Source: Antilocapra americana (taxonomy: Eukaryota > Chordata > Mammalia > Artiodactyla > Antilocapridae). Taken from it: 64,000 bases of DNA. Location of the stretch: positions 13,688,416-13,752,415 of the forward strand of contig ML664161.1 of the NCBI GenBank assembly GCA_007570785.1. Reading direction: 5' to 3'. A model generated the notes under the pieces. That model had not been told where the DNA came from. It saw only the letters and a program-made list of their open reading frames with translations, and did not search any database. How positions within the stretch are numbered: position 1 is the stretch's first letter; each line of letters opens with the position of its first letter. The translations under genes were made by a program, and so were the position numbers. Positions 21,172-32,317 of the stretch are shown here, in pieces.

Positions 21172-21407
21172 AAATAAGCATAACCCAGATTTTATCAACT
21201 GGCAAAGAAAAAGTATACCTACTCCATAAAATAGCTTTATTTGTAAATGTAGATGCAAAATTTCTAAATAAAATGCTGGTTTACTCTCTAACAACAAATA
21301 ACCACTTGATAATAAAAGATTTTTCTCTCATAATACCAAAGATGACTTTATATTATGAAATTTATTAGCATAATATATTAATAGATCTAATAAGAAAATT
21401 CAAATAA
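21172..21407 (+). mobile_element. Ancient L1 ORF2 relic, segment 2
   Basis: It continues L1 ORF2 through the 'gtagatgcaaaatttctaaataaaatgctgg' block (cognate of the conserved Ile-Asp-Ala-Lys-Ile-Leu-Asn-Lys region) and 'atattaatagatctaataag'. Confidence 0.6.
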
Positions 21408-21412
21408 TGACC

Positions 21413-21781
21413 TGTTGGTTTGCAAAGTGGCCCCAGACACATAAGGCAAGAGGAGACCAGAGGCAGACCACTCCAGACTGGTAGGTGGCAGGTTTAATAA
21501 GCAAGGAAACCCACCTAGGATGCTTGCCTTGGGTACCATGGAACAAGGAGATCTCTGAACCAGCCTACCAGAACCTTAAAGTTTACACAGAGGTCTTAAC
21601 CAGGCCATGTGTGCCATCCAGATTGCCTCAACACCATCTTATTATCTCAAGACAGTGTCCTTGAGGCAGCGACAATGGGAACACTTTCCAGGGACAGGAA
21701 GTAGGGAGCAGTCTTTGACTGCCCATGTCCATCCAGCCTGTGGGTTGACCAGTGGCCATGTCCTCTCAGTGACGTCCCACA
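21413..21781 (-). mobile_element. Solo LTR of an endogenous retrovirus
   Basis: A 369-bp unit that starts TG and ends CA on either strand. Read on the minus strand it begins TGTGGGACGTCACTG, carries an ATTAAA polyadenylation-type signal near 21492-21497, and ends AAACCAACA. A 5-bp duplication TGACC flanks it (21408-21412 and 21782-21786). There is no internal retroviral sequence on either side, so it is a recombined solo LTR. The family is not certain. Confidence 0.7.
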
Positions 21782-22130
21782 TGACCTAAGCAAGTGCTAT
21801 TAGAAGACATTCAGTAATATCCAAAATACAATGCTGACATAAGCTCCTTGTAAACTGTTACACCAAGATTCCTTTTTAACTTGATAAAAATACCTAACTT
21901 AAACCAGCAGCCATGTACATTAGCACTAAACACTAGAAGCTTTCCCATTAAAATCTGAGCAACACAAAGGGTCCAACTAGCTAAACTGGAAGTTCTGATC
22001 AATGCATTCACACATGAAACAGAAATTACAGTTACTAGTATTAAAATGAGGATAACATGAGCATTTACTAAAATGTCTCTTGGAATAACTGCAAACTAGT
22101 ATTTAAAAGACGAGTGTACAAAGTTAATTG
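21782..22130 (+). mobile_element. Ancient L1 ORF2 relic, segment 3
   Basis: L1 ORF2 resumes after the LTR: 'attcagtaatatccaaaat', 'tttttaacttgataaaaa', 'agaagctttcccattaaaatctgagcaac' match in order the region before the reverse-transcriptase active site. Heavily diverged; frames are lost. Confidence 0.5.
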
Positions 22131-22149
22131 TTTACCAGTAAAACTCCAT

Positions 22150-22642
22150 GTCTCCGTGCCATTTGGCAGTAGTGTCTGCCCACATTGCCTGGTTTTAGCT
22201 ATGCGACTTATTTTCGCCAGTGTGTCACTAGCTAATTTCACATAATCAGAACCTTGAAAAAGTACTTGCGCTTTCCTACTACTTCTTGTGCTTCTTCTGC
22301 TCTGCAGTGAGTTGGCAAGTCTCTGTCTTTGCCATCAGGTACTTGTCCTACTAAGCTGGTGAAAGATGAAATTCACGGAGCTCACTTGAGTCAGTCTTGT
22401 CCTACCAGTACAGACCTCCCCGATCAACTGTCATCACCTGGATGCCTACACATAAGACAGTCACCTAACCTGCCCACCTAACCAACTCACAGCTGACCAC
22501 AGACCCATGAGTAAATTCGGCCAAGACCAGACAGACACCCCAGCTGGCCTACTAACTCTCAAGCAAAATGAGTGCTTGTTATTTTAAGCCACCATTTTAT
22601 GTGGCTGTCTGCTAGCCAGCATTGTTATCATAATGATTAAAC
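22150..22642 (+). mobile_element. MLT1-type (MaLR) LTR relic
   Basis: The clearest part is the 3' end, 'ttgttattttaagccacc' followed by a decayed 'tttgttatgcagcaat' block at 22575-22640. The upstream part is only loosely similar and its start is approximate. Confidence 0.5.
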
Positions 22643-22868
22643 AATTGGAGCTGAAGCTCCAATACTTTGGCCACCTGATGCTGGGAAGCAAGACTGAAGG
22701 CAGGAGGAGAAGGGGATAACAGAGAATGAAATGGTTGGATGGCATCACCAACTCGATGGACATGAGTTTGAGCAAGCTCAGGGAGTTGGTGATGGATAGG
22801 GAAGCCTTGTGTGCTGCAGTCCATGGGATTGCAGAGTCAGACACGACTGAGCAACTGGACTAAACTGA
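22643..22868 (+). mobile_element. BovB LINE 3' end fragment
   Basis: The last ~225 bp of BovB: 'gctgaagctccaatactttggccacctgatg' to the terminal 'cgactgagcaactggac'. Imperfect flanks (ATAATGATTAAAC near 22630, ATAATGTTGAAC near 22869) suggest a short 5'-truncated insertion at the end of the MLT1 LTR. Confidence 0.9.
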
Positions 22869-23529
22869 ATAATGTTGAACTTTAAAAAAAAATTTCAAAA
22901 GTCAGTACAAACATCTGTTTGAAAGCTACTAAGAATAAGCCCAAAGCAACAAGTACCAGTCTAACAAACAGACACCTATAAATCCCATCACAATGTGCAT
23001 GAGAAGATTGGAATAAATAAAGATAGTCCCATGTTCTTGAAAGGGAAGGTCACTACAGAGGTTTGGAAGATCTGGGGCGCACTCACCACTAACACGTTAG
23101 TAGCAGCAGCAGTAGTAATGCGTTATCAGTAGAGCAGGTTTCACATTTTGGAATTTTTAAGTATAAATTTTATTATTCCTCTATAATTAACTCATTTTTC
23201 CAAATTTTTCATAATTATCACGAACCACTTCTATAATCAAGGTGAATTCATAAAAATAATTATTTTCTTTAAAAGTAGATTCTTCATCAACTACCTTCTG
23301 TCAGTCTGTGTAAGGGACCTGTGCTATTCTGGGATTTAATTTGATTTGTTCTTTGTAAGTTACCTCTAGCTGCATCCACTTACCCAGGAATGGCTTTCAC
23401 CTTCTGAGGCTACAGTGAAGCCACAGAGGTTGCAGGGAGGGCAGATTTCACAGATTCTCTAGTTTGAATGAGGAAGACAACTCTCAGGCTGAGGAAAATC
23501 TGAAAAATCCTCCCATATCAATCACTGCT
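22869..23529. other. Unassigned; may contain old L1
   Basis: 22985-23050 ('aataaataaagatagtcccatgttcttg') is reminiscent of L1 ORF2 downstream of the relic at 21782, but the match is weak. A small (AGC)n/(AGT)n run lies at 23102-23116. Confidence 0.3.
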
Positions 23530-23925
23530 GCACAATCACCTCCAACAGTTAATGGCTTAAAACATCAATCACATATTTGCTCACATTCTTGGGTCAACAA
23601 CTTGGGCCGGTCCCAGTTGGGAGGGCTCAACACTGCTCCACCTGGTATTGACTGGCTCGCTCATGTGTCTATAATCAGGAGGTGGGTAGGCGGGGGCTGG
23701 CTCTTTCTGGAAGACCTCATTCCTCTGTGTGCAGGTGGTGAGGCTTTTGGCTTGGCTCCCCCACTTGCCACTGAGCCAGCAAGCTAACTGGGCTTCCTCA
23801 GTGGAGGCCTGGTACCCCGGCAGGGACAACAGAAGCCGCACAAGGCCAGCCAAGGTTCAAGGTTTAAAAAGAACGGAATCCACCTCTTGATGCAAAAAGC
23901 AGCAAAGTCACATTGTGCAGGAGAG
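23530..23925 (-). mobile_element. MLT1-type (MaLR) LTR relic
   Basis: It reads as the reverse complement of MLT1: 'ctgctgcacaatcacc', 'aatggcttaaaacatcaatc', 'tttgctcacattcttgggtcaac', 'ttgggccggtcccag', and 'ggaatccacctcttgatgc' at the far end. The short open frames on both strands are by-products of this GC-rich LTR. Confidence 0.7.
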
Positions 23926-23989
23926 CAAGGAATTGCTGCAGCCATCTCTGCATACAGTTCACCAGGTCTCCCTTACCATGTTATAGTCA

Positions 23990-24167
23990 TTCATGCTTAG
24001 GTTAAGAAAAGGTTTTGAATGCCTCCTAAGTTCTAAATACTGTTCCAGCCACAGAAGAAGAGCAATGGACAAGATAGACATAATCCTTGTCCTTGTACGG
24101 GTCACAGCCAGAAGGGAAGACAGGCCTTGGGCAACGATGATGTGCTATGAGTGCTAGAAAAATGTAA
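23990..24167 (-). repeat. L2 LINE 3' relic, left part
   Basis: Reverse complement of the L2 3' end ('cctcctaagttctaaatactgttccagcc', 'caagatagacataatccttg'). It is interrupted by the CHR SINE and appears to resume at 24530. Confidence 0.5.
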
Positions 24168-24174
24168 CTGGTTG

Positions 24175-24520
24175 GGGACTTCTCTGGTGGCTCAGTTGTA
24201 AGGAATCGGCCTGCCAATGCAGGAGACATGGGGTATGATCTCTGATCTGGGAAAATCCCACATGATGTGGAGCAAATAAGTCCATGTGCCACAACTACTG
24301 AGCCTGTACTCTAGAGCCCGGGAGCCACAACCACGAGCCCACGTGTGGCAACTACTGAAGCCTGTGTGCCCTAGAGCCGAGCTCCAGAGCAAGCGAAGCC
24401 ACCACAATGAGAAGCCCGCGTACTGCAAGGAAGAATAGCCCTGCTGGTCACAACTAGAGAAGAGCCTGCGTAGCAACAAAGACCTAGCACAGCCAAAAGT
24501 CAATAGATAAATAAATTTTT
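24175..24520 (+). mobile_element. CHR-type tRNA-derived SINE (long form)
   Basis: A full-length ~345-bp copy: head 'gacttctctggtggctcag', then the repeated 'agccacaactactgagcc' and 'gcaactactgaagcc' modules, 'cacaatgagaagcccgcg', 'acaactagagaagagcc', and the A/T-rich tail. The family is shared by cetartiodactyls. The minus-strand frames over 24026-24503 are artefacts of it. Confidence 0.9.
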
Positions 24521-24529
24521 TTAAGTAAT

Positions 24530-24660
24530 AATTGAAAAATAATTGAATGTGGGAAGAGTGCAGGCTGAGCCAACCTGAAGGAGGAGGTAGCAGGATAGAA
24601 CTGGAGTAAGAGATGGGAGGTCAGGGAAGACTCTCCTTTGTATAACTATCAGAGCTCTTT
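24530..24660 (-). repeat. L2 LINE relic, right part
   Basis: 'gaggaggtagcaggatag' and 'gtcagggaagactctccttt' resemble L2 3' sequence in minus orientation, continuing 23990-24167. Confidence 0.35.
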
Positions 24661-25494
24661 ACTTCTTGAATCTACCTGGTTCCGAATGCCTCATTTTACT
24701 ATGTCCTCCCTGCACAAGGATTTATTTCTTCCTAGCCAAATGACTGTATGATTACACAGTTGAAAACAGAAGAAAACTTGAGAGAAAATATTCCTTTCAA
24801 AGAAAGCCTAGAACAGCCTTGGAAAAAAGGAGAAATAAGTCTTTTGAAATAGTAATACTGTTTCATCACATCAAAATCTTCTCTTAATTTGAGGAATTTA
24901 TTATTAATTAAGAAAGCTGAGTCTTTCAAGCACATAATTTTCCCTCTGATCTACAGGCCTCCAGGCTGTGAGCTCCCAGATGCCCAAAGCTGGTTTTAAC
25001 TAAAGTGCTTTCCTAGCAAAGCCATTTTCTGCGGCATGAGATGAAACCGCGGTTGCGCGTTTTGTTAGAAGATCCAGATCGATAAGCTGAGATGCCAGGG
25101 TTAGAAAACCCGGTGTGCTGGAGGTAGTTGACTTATTAATCTATATATAGCACACTGAGAAGAAGATTTAGGGGTTTTGATGGCTGTTCAAAGAGTATCT
25201 GAGCTGAAGATTCCTGTGGAAAAAGAGACAGCGCACAAGAGCACGCAGGAGATTTGTCACACAGCTGCAGGAGGCTCTCCACCACAGTGCTTTTCTCTTC
25301 CCAGCAGGTCTGTTAGAAATGCGCTTCTTGCGTTAGGTTCAAAGTGTCCTGTGACAGGTCTGTGAGGTAAACACTCCTAGGGGTGTGGTGTACACTGTCA
25401 GAGAAAGTAGCAAATAGCTCCAGGCTCTCTCCTCAAGAAGTGTGGGCAGAGTTCAGAGTGCTGCAGATATTGTTCAGGATTATTTAACCAATGA
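24661..25494. other. Unassigned, with a CpG-bearing palindrome
   Basis: No gene or repeat found. AACCGCGGTT at 25045-25054 is a perfect 10-bp palindrome followed by TGCGCG; CpG is otherwise rare here. Confidence 0.4.
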
Positions 25495-25775
25495 GTCAAC
25501 AGATATTTTTTTAATCCCCATTACATACAAGGCACTGTGTCAGGTTCCAGGGTTACAATAGTGAACAACACAGACCCCCTCTCTACCTTCCCTATAGAGA
25601 TTATCATCTGTTGAGGAAGGTGCATGGTGATCAGGTAATTCCAACATGATGTGGAAAGAAATGAATAGGGAAATATAGAAAACTTTGGAAACACAACTCA
25701 GTGTTGAAAACCTCCCGAGAGAAGTGACACTTCAGCTGAGGACTGAAGGATGTGCAGTCATTACTCAAGAGAAGA
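25495..25775 (-). repeat. L2 LINE 3' relic
   Basis: Reverse complement of the L2 3' end: 'caacagatatttttttaat', 'caaggcactgtgtcaggttccagggttacaatagtgaac', 'agagattatcatctgt', 'agaagtgacacttcagctgaggactgaagga'. Confidence 0.7.
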
Positions 25776-26717
25776 CAACAAGGACTTCTGGTTAAAGGTG
25801 ACAAAATCACTAACATGAAAATAAAAGAACATTTTAAATAAAAGACATAAACCTATGAGAGCAAAGATGATAGAAATGAAACACCCATATGAAATTTTGG
25901 AATTTGGAAAGCAGATTGACAAGTGGAAAATGACTTGGCTGAATGGAGGAAAACTGACCCTCAAACACAAGAGGGTAAAACCAAAAGGCAACATCACAGA
26001 TGCTGCTGAGCCTCTCGAAGGCTCCTAAATCTGTGGTGCCCGGTATCTGGGAAAGTAGGACCGAACATGGCCTTACAACAAGGGCGCTCATTCAAACTCT
26101 GCTACAAGTGGCTTTGGTCCCCTCCTCTCCTGCCTAGCCTGGCACCTGCTTATCACTTGCCCTGACAAGACACCCAAGATTTTTCCTTTGGAAAAAGTAA
26201 AACAGGTCTCTAGACTAAAAACATTTGTTACAGCCCAAAGCAAAAACATATTACTGGAAACGGGACTCCTACTCATTATTGAGAGACCCACCCTTCTTGA
26301 ACCATTTAGCATCCTAAGCACATATTTACAAGTAAATCTCTATAACTGGAAGATTCTTTTCTAAGAAATCTCAACAACTGGAGGAAAGACAAAAGTGTCT
26401 GTCACTGGGGTTCCCTATTTAAGCAGCATGAGAAGTACCCTACGATGAAGACCACAGTCAGCAAGCATTCCTCATCACCCCTACACACACAGAGCTTCTA
26501 AATAGATTTTCTGCGCTCTACTCTTAAATGTGAACAGCCAAGAGTTACTGAACACTGCAAGAAATCACCTAAAATGGAAAGCAGGTATCTATTCCAAAGC
26601 AAACAAATCAAACTAGAAAAAAACAGAGGTTGCAAACAGAGAAGGAATCAACTTTGCTAAAAAGGTTTTAAAATCCTTAGCAAAATCAGAGAAGAAATAA
26701 CAGAGAATGCTATCTCT
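25776..26717. other. No recognisable feature
   Basis: Unassigned. Overlapping 77-85-codon minus-strand frames (25761-26321) show no known domain and no consistent frame. Confidence 0.4.
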
Positions 26718-27490
26718 TCGCTTGCTCAAGCCAAAATCTTTGGAGTCAGCCTTGACTCCTCCCTTTCTCACACACTCACTCCTGTATCCAGTCTCTCTCT
26801 ACCTTCTAAACCCACACAGAATTTGATCCAAGTCTTCTCTCACTCACTGCCAATGCCAAGTGAGCCTCCTTTCCCACCTGGATTATTGTTTTAGGTTCTC
26901 CTTGCTCTACCCTCATCCTAATATGCAGCAGCCAGGGCCATCTTCTTTAAACATAAGTTAGATCATATTTCTTCCTCATCCAAAACCCACACCACTTCTG
27001 CTTTCAAAGTAAAAGTCAATGGGGAACAGAAAAAAAAAAAAAGTCAATGGGAGCTTAAGGAGCCCATGTAATCTGGACCCATCCACACCATCCCATCCCA
27101 CCCCACCCCTAGGACCTACCTGTGACTCCTCTTGCTGACTTCCTTGGCTCTCCTCCATCATACCAGGTACAAGCTGCCTCTGGGACTTGGCTTTGCTCTT
27201 CCCTCGCCTGGAACACTGTTCCCCTACAAAACCCCTGTATAACTTCCTCGCCAAGTCTTCGCTCAAATGTCACTTTCTCAGTGAGACCTCCACTAAGCCA
27301 CTCCTCCACAGTTCCAATTCCCCTTACTCTTCTACACTTTCTCTATTTTTCACAGCATATGCTCCATTCCAACATATAGCTGTGGTTCATGGTCCATCAC
27401 TCTCCACCAGAATGTAAGTTCTTCGTGGGCAGGGATCTTTATTTTGCTGACATATTCCAAGCATCTGAACCCTGAACACTATGTGGCAAA
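26718..27490 (+). repeat. L2 LINE 3' relic, long
   Basis: A well-ordered L2 3' end of ~770 bp: 'gcttgctcaagccaaaatc', 'gtcagccttgactcctcc', 'cacctggattattg', 'tagatcatatttcttcctc', 'ttgctcttccctcgcctggaac', 'ctcaaatgtcactttctcag', 'aatgtaagttcttcgtgggcaggg'. Short A-rich slippage at 27029-27041 splits one block. Frames in both directions are relics. Confidence 0.8.
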
Positions 27491-27497
27491 TAGTAGA

Positions 27498-27580
27498 CTG
27501 TATTAGTTTCCTCAGGAGATCATAATAAAGCACAAACTAGGTGGGTTAGACATCAGGGCTAGTTAGCAAGGTGCATTCAA
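27498..27580 (-). repeat. MaLR-type LTR fragment
   Basis: 'actgtattagtttcctcagg' followed by 'taaagcacaaactaggtggg' resembles the terminal part of MST/MLT1 LTRs in minus orientation. Short and uncertain. Confidence 0.4.
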
Positions 27581-27708
27581 GAATATGAAGAAAGTTCAAG
27601 CTAACAGGAAGATGGAGTAAGTGCAGGGACTACTCGTGGTAAGAGATGAGATGAAGGAGTCTGGCCGCAAATAAAACATGCAGAGCTTTGTGACCCATAA
27701 GAAGAGAG

Positions 27709-28004
27709 AACCCAGCATGCGAGACAGCAAAAGGAACGCAGACGTATAGAACAGACTCGTGGACTCTGTGGATGAGGGCAGGGGTGGGATGATATGGGAG
27801 AATGGCATTGAAACATGTTAATTATCATATGTCTAATCAATTGCCAGCCCAGGATTGATGCTCGGGGCTGGTGCATCGAGATTTCCCGGGGGAAGAGAGG
27901 AGGGAGGGAGGAGGGAAGGGGGTTCTGGAGGGGGAGCATATGTAAACCCATGGCGATATCATGTCATTGTATGGCAAAACCAATAAAAAAAAAAAAGGAA
28001 GAAG
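27709..28004 (+). mobile_element. L1 LINE, 5'-truncated to ~295 bp of 3' UTR
   Basis: Ruminant L1 3' UTR from 'acccagcatgcgagacagc' through the G-rich tract at 27893-27940 to 'tatggcaaaacc' and a poly(A) tail at 27985-27996. A 10-bp duplication AAGAAGAGAG flanks it (27699-27708 and 28005-28014); the right copy overlaps a (GAA)n run, so the exact limit is soft. Large frames on both strands here are artefacts. Confidence 0.85.
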
Positions 28005-28014
28005 AAGAAGAGAG

Positions 28015-28527
28015 TTTGAATTTATCTTCAGAGAAGCCTTTTTAAAGGGGGTTGAAAAAGTAATCAGATTTCCCTGTAAACAATCACTAAATCTGTAAGC
28101 ATGAGTGTATGTTCTGGGTATAAATAGGCTGCAGTAAACCCAAGTAGAGTTCTCCTGTAGGCCCCATGACTCTATAAGCCAGCCTTTACTCAACCAACTC
28201 TTGCTTCTGAGCTCCCTCCTGACCAAGCTGGGACTCTGGACGCCACCTCCAGCCAGGCTCCTGGTCACCACCAGCATAACTGGTCTGGCCTTCAGGCTAA
28301 ATGGTATGGAGCCAAAGGCCCAGTGTTCCCAGGTGAGGCTGGAGTCAGGAATCAAAACAGACACTCCGAAGCAAACCAAGAGTCTAAAGAGGCCAGAACG
28401 AGTGACACACGCTGAGTGTGAGTCAAAGAGGGTGTAACAAGAGGTACAGCCAGCAGGGGCACTTGGCACAGTCTGAAGAGATACCACGAATTGCCAAAAT
28501 GAAGAAAAGGATCCTTCTCACAGGGTG
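28015..28527. other. Unassigned, moderately GC-rich
   Basis: The long minus-strand frame at 27837-28487 crosses the L1 boundary and is not a gene. I see no recognisable domain or repeat. Confidence 0.35.
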
Positions 28528-29060
28528 CTGAAATAGCTGTCTATTGCCATGTCACAAAGCACCCCAATTAATACACCTGCTCATGATCCTGGGGAACGAC
28601 AACTTGACCTAGGCTCAGCGGGCAGCTCTTCCGTGTATTTTGTCTGTCGCCACTCCTGCAATTGAAGTCACCTGGCAGCTGAGTGGGGCTGGGTAGTGTA
28701 AGATGGCCACATTCACATGCCTGGTAGCTGCGGCTGGCCACGGGCTGGTTGGTCTGTGGAGACTTAGCTGGGCTGGTCTAGCTCTGCCTTATATGACCTC
28801 AACTTCTTCTGGTTAGACCACAGTTTTGCCATATGGCACTTACAGGGCAACGTTCCAACAGTGTGAGAAATGAAGCTTCAAGCCTGTTTGGAATTTTTAC
28901 ATTTTTTTCACCACCTTCTTCTGGCCAGAGTGAATCCTGATGCCAGCCCAAACTCAAGGGGGTAGAGACTTCACCTCTCGACAGGAGGAGCATCCAGATC
29001 ACACTGGAAAGGAGTGTGCGCACTGGGAGTGGAGAAGTTGTTGCAGTCAGCTTGGCAAAC
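28528..29060 (-). mobile_element. MLT1-type (MaLR) LTR relic
   Basis: Reverse complement of MLT1: 'gctgtctattgccatgtcacaaagcaccc', a decayed 'tcacggttctgtgggtc' block, 'ggcagctgagtggggctgg', 'cacatgcctggtagctgcggctggcc'. The far (U3) end is approximate. Confidence 0.6.
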
Positions 29061-29440
29061 ACCACATCCTAGGTGGCTATCTGTAAGTGGCCAGGTCACT
29101 CCAGAGGCCTCTGGGGGCCCGCAGAGGTGAAACGGCTGAGTGTGTCACCAGCTCATTTCTCAACAAGCTTAACAGCAGTAGGACACCTTTGTTTTCCAGA
29201 AGGAATCACAGCAGTCCAAAACCATAAGTGTCATGTGTTATTGAGTGCCATCAGTTATTTGGAAAGTAATTTCACTCACCTACAGGTGCTTTTAAAAGAT
29301 ATTTGAATCATAAAGAAATCTTGGAGGGTACTATTACAGTCAGTGAAGTTGCTGTTTGTATATTTCATAACTGAGTATTTATTATAAATTAGCTTCAATT
29401 CACTCATCTATGTAGCACATTTACCTCAAAATTTTCACTC
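29061..29440. other. No recognisable feature
   Basis: Unassigned sequence. Confidence 0.4.
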
Positions 29441-29447
29441 ATAAGAT

Positions 29448-29681
29448 GTGGTGGTTGTTGTTTAGTCACTAAGCGATGTCTGACTCTTTGCAATCCCATG
29501 GACTAATGTAGCCTGCCAGGCTCCTCTGTCCACGGGATTCTCCAGGAAGCAATACTGGAGTGGGTTGCCATTTCCTCCTCTAGGGGATCTTCCTGACCCA
29601 GGGATCAAACCCCCGTCTCTTAAATCCCCTGCATTGGAAGGCAGGTCCTTTGCCACTGAACCAACCAAGGAAGCTCAAAAT
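29448..29681 (-). mobile_element. Bov-tA SINE
   Basis: A full-length minus-strand copy, tail 'gttgttgtttagtcactaag' at ~29452 and head ending near 29676. ATAAGAT at 29441-29447 and 29682-29688 is a likely 7-bp target duplication. Confidence 0.85.
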
Positions 29682-29688
29682 ATAAGAT

Positions 29689-30584
29689 AGGCATGTTCTA
29701 ATCAATATAGATAATTACTAGTCATTCTGATAGGATTAGAGAAAAAGGATTATCTTCCCTAGTTGATGGCTGACTCACTCAGTGTGTTTGGAGCTGGAAA
29801 CAGCTACTGTCCTAACACTCCACCTCAGGGAGTGGTTAAGCTCCACATAGCTTTTGGTTATTCAGCATTTTCTCTTTCCAAAGATTTTGGAATAAGTCTT
29901 TGCTGAGATGCCAGTGGTCTGAGTCTGTTTGAAACATTCATCACAGGTGAGTGATGGAGTAGACTACTTCTGACCATCACCAGTTATTAGAAGTTTGCTT
30001 CCTTTCCCACTGCCTCCCTCCCCAGCCTTTGGTCTGCAGGATTCAACTCTCCCTTACATTAGAAAAGGGTACAAAGAACTGGGGAAAGGTGATGTGTGAT
30101 CTTCAGAGATTATAAATAAAAAGAACGCTTTTTCTTAAGTCAAAAATAAATTTGTAGTTTCATACTTGTTCAACATTATATTCTCTACTTGTTTAGTTTA
30201 ATCCCTGTGTATCAATCACTTATTTCTCAATGTTTATTGCTCAGTTTTATCCTGTTTGAGACACAGGCTACAAGGAAAATATCAATATGACTTTCTCTTA
30301 TCTCAGGGACTTCATAAGTAAGAAGTGAAGGCATTGTAGAGTGATGAGTAGATAACCAAATAATCAGCAAAGGGCTTCTCATGCTTGGCTCTATTTTCAC
30401 ATGAAAAATTCAAGAGTAAATAGTAAAATCAACTCATCAGTTTGTATCTAGGCAACCATAACATGCGTGGCTTAAAGGGAAATAGATATTTAGTCAAGTT
30501 ATTTTCTTAAAAATTATTAGGTCAGTTGTTGTATGTAAGTACAACCTTGGTGAGCACAAGTGAAGAAGTTCTGTTCTGGTACCA
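29689..30584. other. No recognisable feature
   Basis: Unassigned AT-rich sequence. Confidence 0.4.
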
Positions 30585-30690
30585 TTATTAATCTATTCAA
30601 CAAATGTGTATGGAGAATTCTCTGAATGCAGGAAATGGACTAAAGGAGAAAACACACACCTCCCACCCTAAGAAGCTTTCAATCCAGCAG
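30585..30690 (-). repeat. L2 LINE 3' relic
   Basis: 'attcaacaaatgtgtatggag' and 'ccctaagaagctttcaatcc' fit the L2 3' end in minus orientation. The BovB element begins shortly after. Confidence 0.45.
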
Positions 30691-31059
30691 GAAGATGGAC
30701 TGCTACACCACTGTGTCCACATTTCACTACAGTGCTCTTCTCTTTAAGATGGGTATATGATGGGTCATGGTGGAGAGGTCTGACAGAATGTGGTCCACTG
30801 GAGAAGGGAATGGCAAACCACTTCAGTATTCCTGCCTTGAGAACCCCATAAACAGCGTGAAAAGGCAAACAGGACACTGAAAGATGAACTCCCCAGATCA
30901 GTAAGTGCTACTGGAGATCAGTGGAGAAATAACTCCAGAAAGAATGAAGGGATGGAGCCAAAGCAAAAACAACACCCAGTTGTGGATGTGACTGGTGATA
31001 AAAGCAAGGTCTGATGCTACAAAGAGTAATATTGCATAGGAAGCTGGAATGTTAGGTCC

Positions 31060-31880
31060 ATGAATCAAGGCAAATTGAAAGTGGTGAAACAGGAGATGGC
31101 AAGAGTGAACACCGACATTCTAGGAATCAGCGAACTAAGATGGACTGGAATAGGTGAATTTAACTCACATGACCATTATATCTACTACTGTGGGCATAAA
31201 TCCCTTGGAAGAAATGGAGTAGCCCTCATAGTCAACAAAAGAGCCCAAAATGCAGTACTTAGATACAATCTCAAAAACGACAGAATGATTTCTGTTCATT
31301 TCCAAAGCAAGCCATTCAATATCACAGTAATCCAAGTCTATGCCCCTACCAGTAATGCTGAAGAAGCTGAAGTTGAATGGTTCTATGAAGACCTATAAGA
31401 CCCCATAGAACTAACACCCCAAAAAGATGTTCTTTTCATCATAGGGGACTGGAAAGCAAAAACAGGAAGTCAAGAAACACCTGGAGTAACAGGCAAATTT
31501 GGCCTTGGAGTGCAGAATGAAGCAGGGCAAAAATAGAGTTCTGCCAAGAGAACACACTGGTCATAGCAAACACCCTCTTCCAACAACACAAGAGAAGACT
31601 CTACACATGGACATCACCAGATGGTTGACACTGAAATCAGATGGATTATATTCTCTGCAGCCAAAGATGGAGAAGCTCTATACAGTCAGCAAAAACAAGA
31701 CTTGGAGCTGACTGTGGCTCAGATCATGAAATCCTTATTGACAAATTCAGACTGAAATTGAAGAAAGTAGGGAAAACCACTAGACCATTCAGGTATAACT
31801 TAAATCAAATTCCTTATGATTATACAGTGGAAGTGAGAAATAGAATTAAGGGACTAGATCTGATAGACAAGAGTGCCTGA
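31060..31880 (+). pseudogene. BovB endonuclease domain, decayed
   Basis: The APE-type endonuclease would nick target DNA to start target-primed reverse transcription. The first open piece (31060-31398, 112 codons) has the Ser-Glu-Leu-Arg-Trp box with the catalytic Glu at residue 25, and the Val-Tyr-Ala-Pro box. It ends at a premature stop. After the stop, the Gly-Asp-Trp-Asn box reads Gly-Asp-Trp-Lys at 31447-31458, which removes the Asn expected to bind the substrate. The Ser-Asp-His box (Gly-Ser-Asp-His-Glu) survives in another frame near 31722. No functional enzyme is possible. Confidence 0.85.
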
Positions 31881-32317
31881 TGAACTGTGGATGGAGGTTC
31901 GTGACACTGTACAGGAGACAGGAATGAAGAACATCCCCAAGAAAAAGAAATTCAAAAAAGCAAAGTGATTGTCTGAGGATGCCTTACAAATAGCTGTGAA
32001 AAGAAGACAAGTGAAAAGCAAAGGAGAAAAGGAAAGATATATCCATTTGAATGCAGAGTTCCAAAGGATAGCAAGGAGAGATAAGAAAGCCTTCCTCAGG
32101 GATCAGTGCAAAGAAATAGAGGAAAACAACAGAATGGGAAAGACTAGATATTCTCTTCAAGAATATTAGAGATACCAAGGGAAAATTTCATGCAAAGACG
32201 GGCTCGATAAAGGACAGAAATGGTATGGACCTAACAGAAGCAGAAGATACTAAGAAGAGGTGGTAAGAATACACAGAGGAAAAAATAGATCTTCACAACT
32301 CAGATAATCATGATGGT

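Noticed and set aside
23464..23853. Frames of 107 and 90 codons on opposite strands
   Set aside because: Both lie inside an MLT1-type LTR relic.
27837..28487. 216-codon minus-strand frame
   Set aside because: It crosses the boundary of a recent L1 insertion, so it cannot be an old gene; its C-terminal part is antisense L1 3' UTR.
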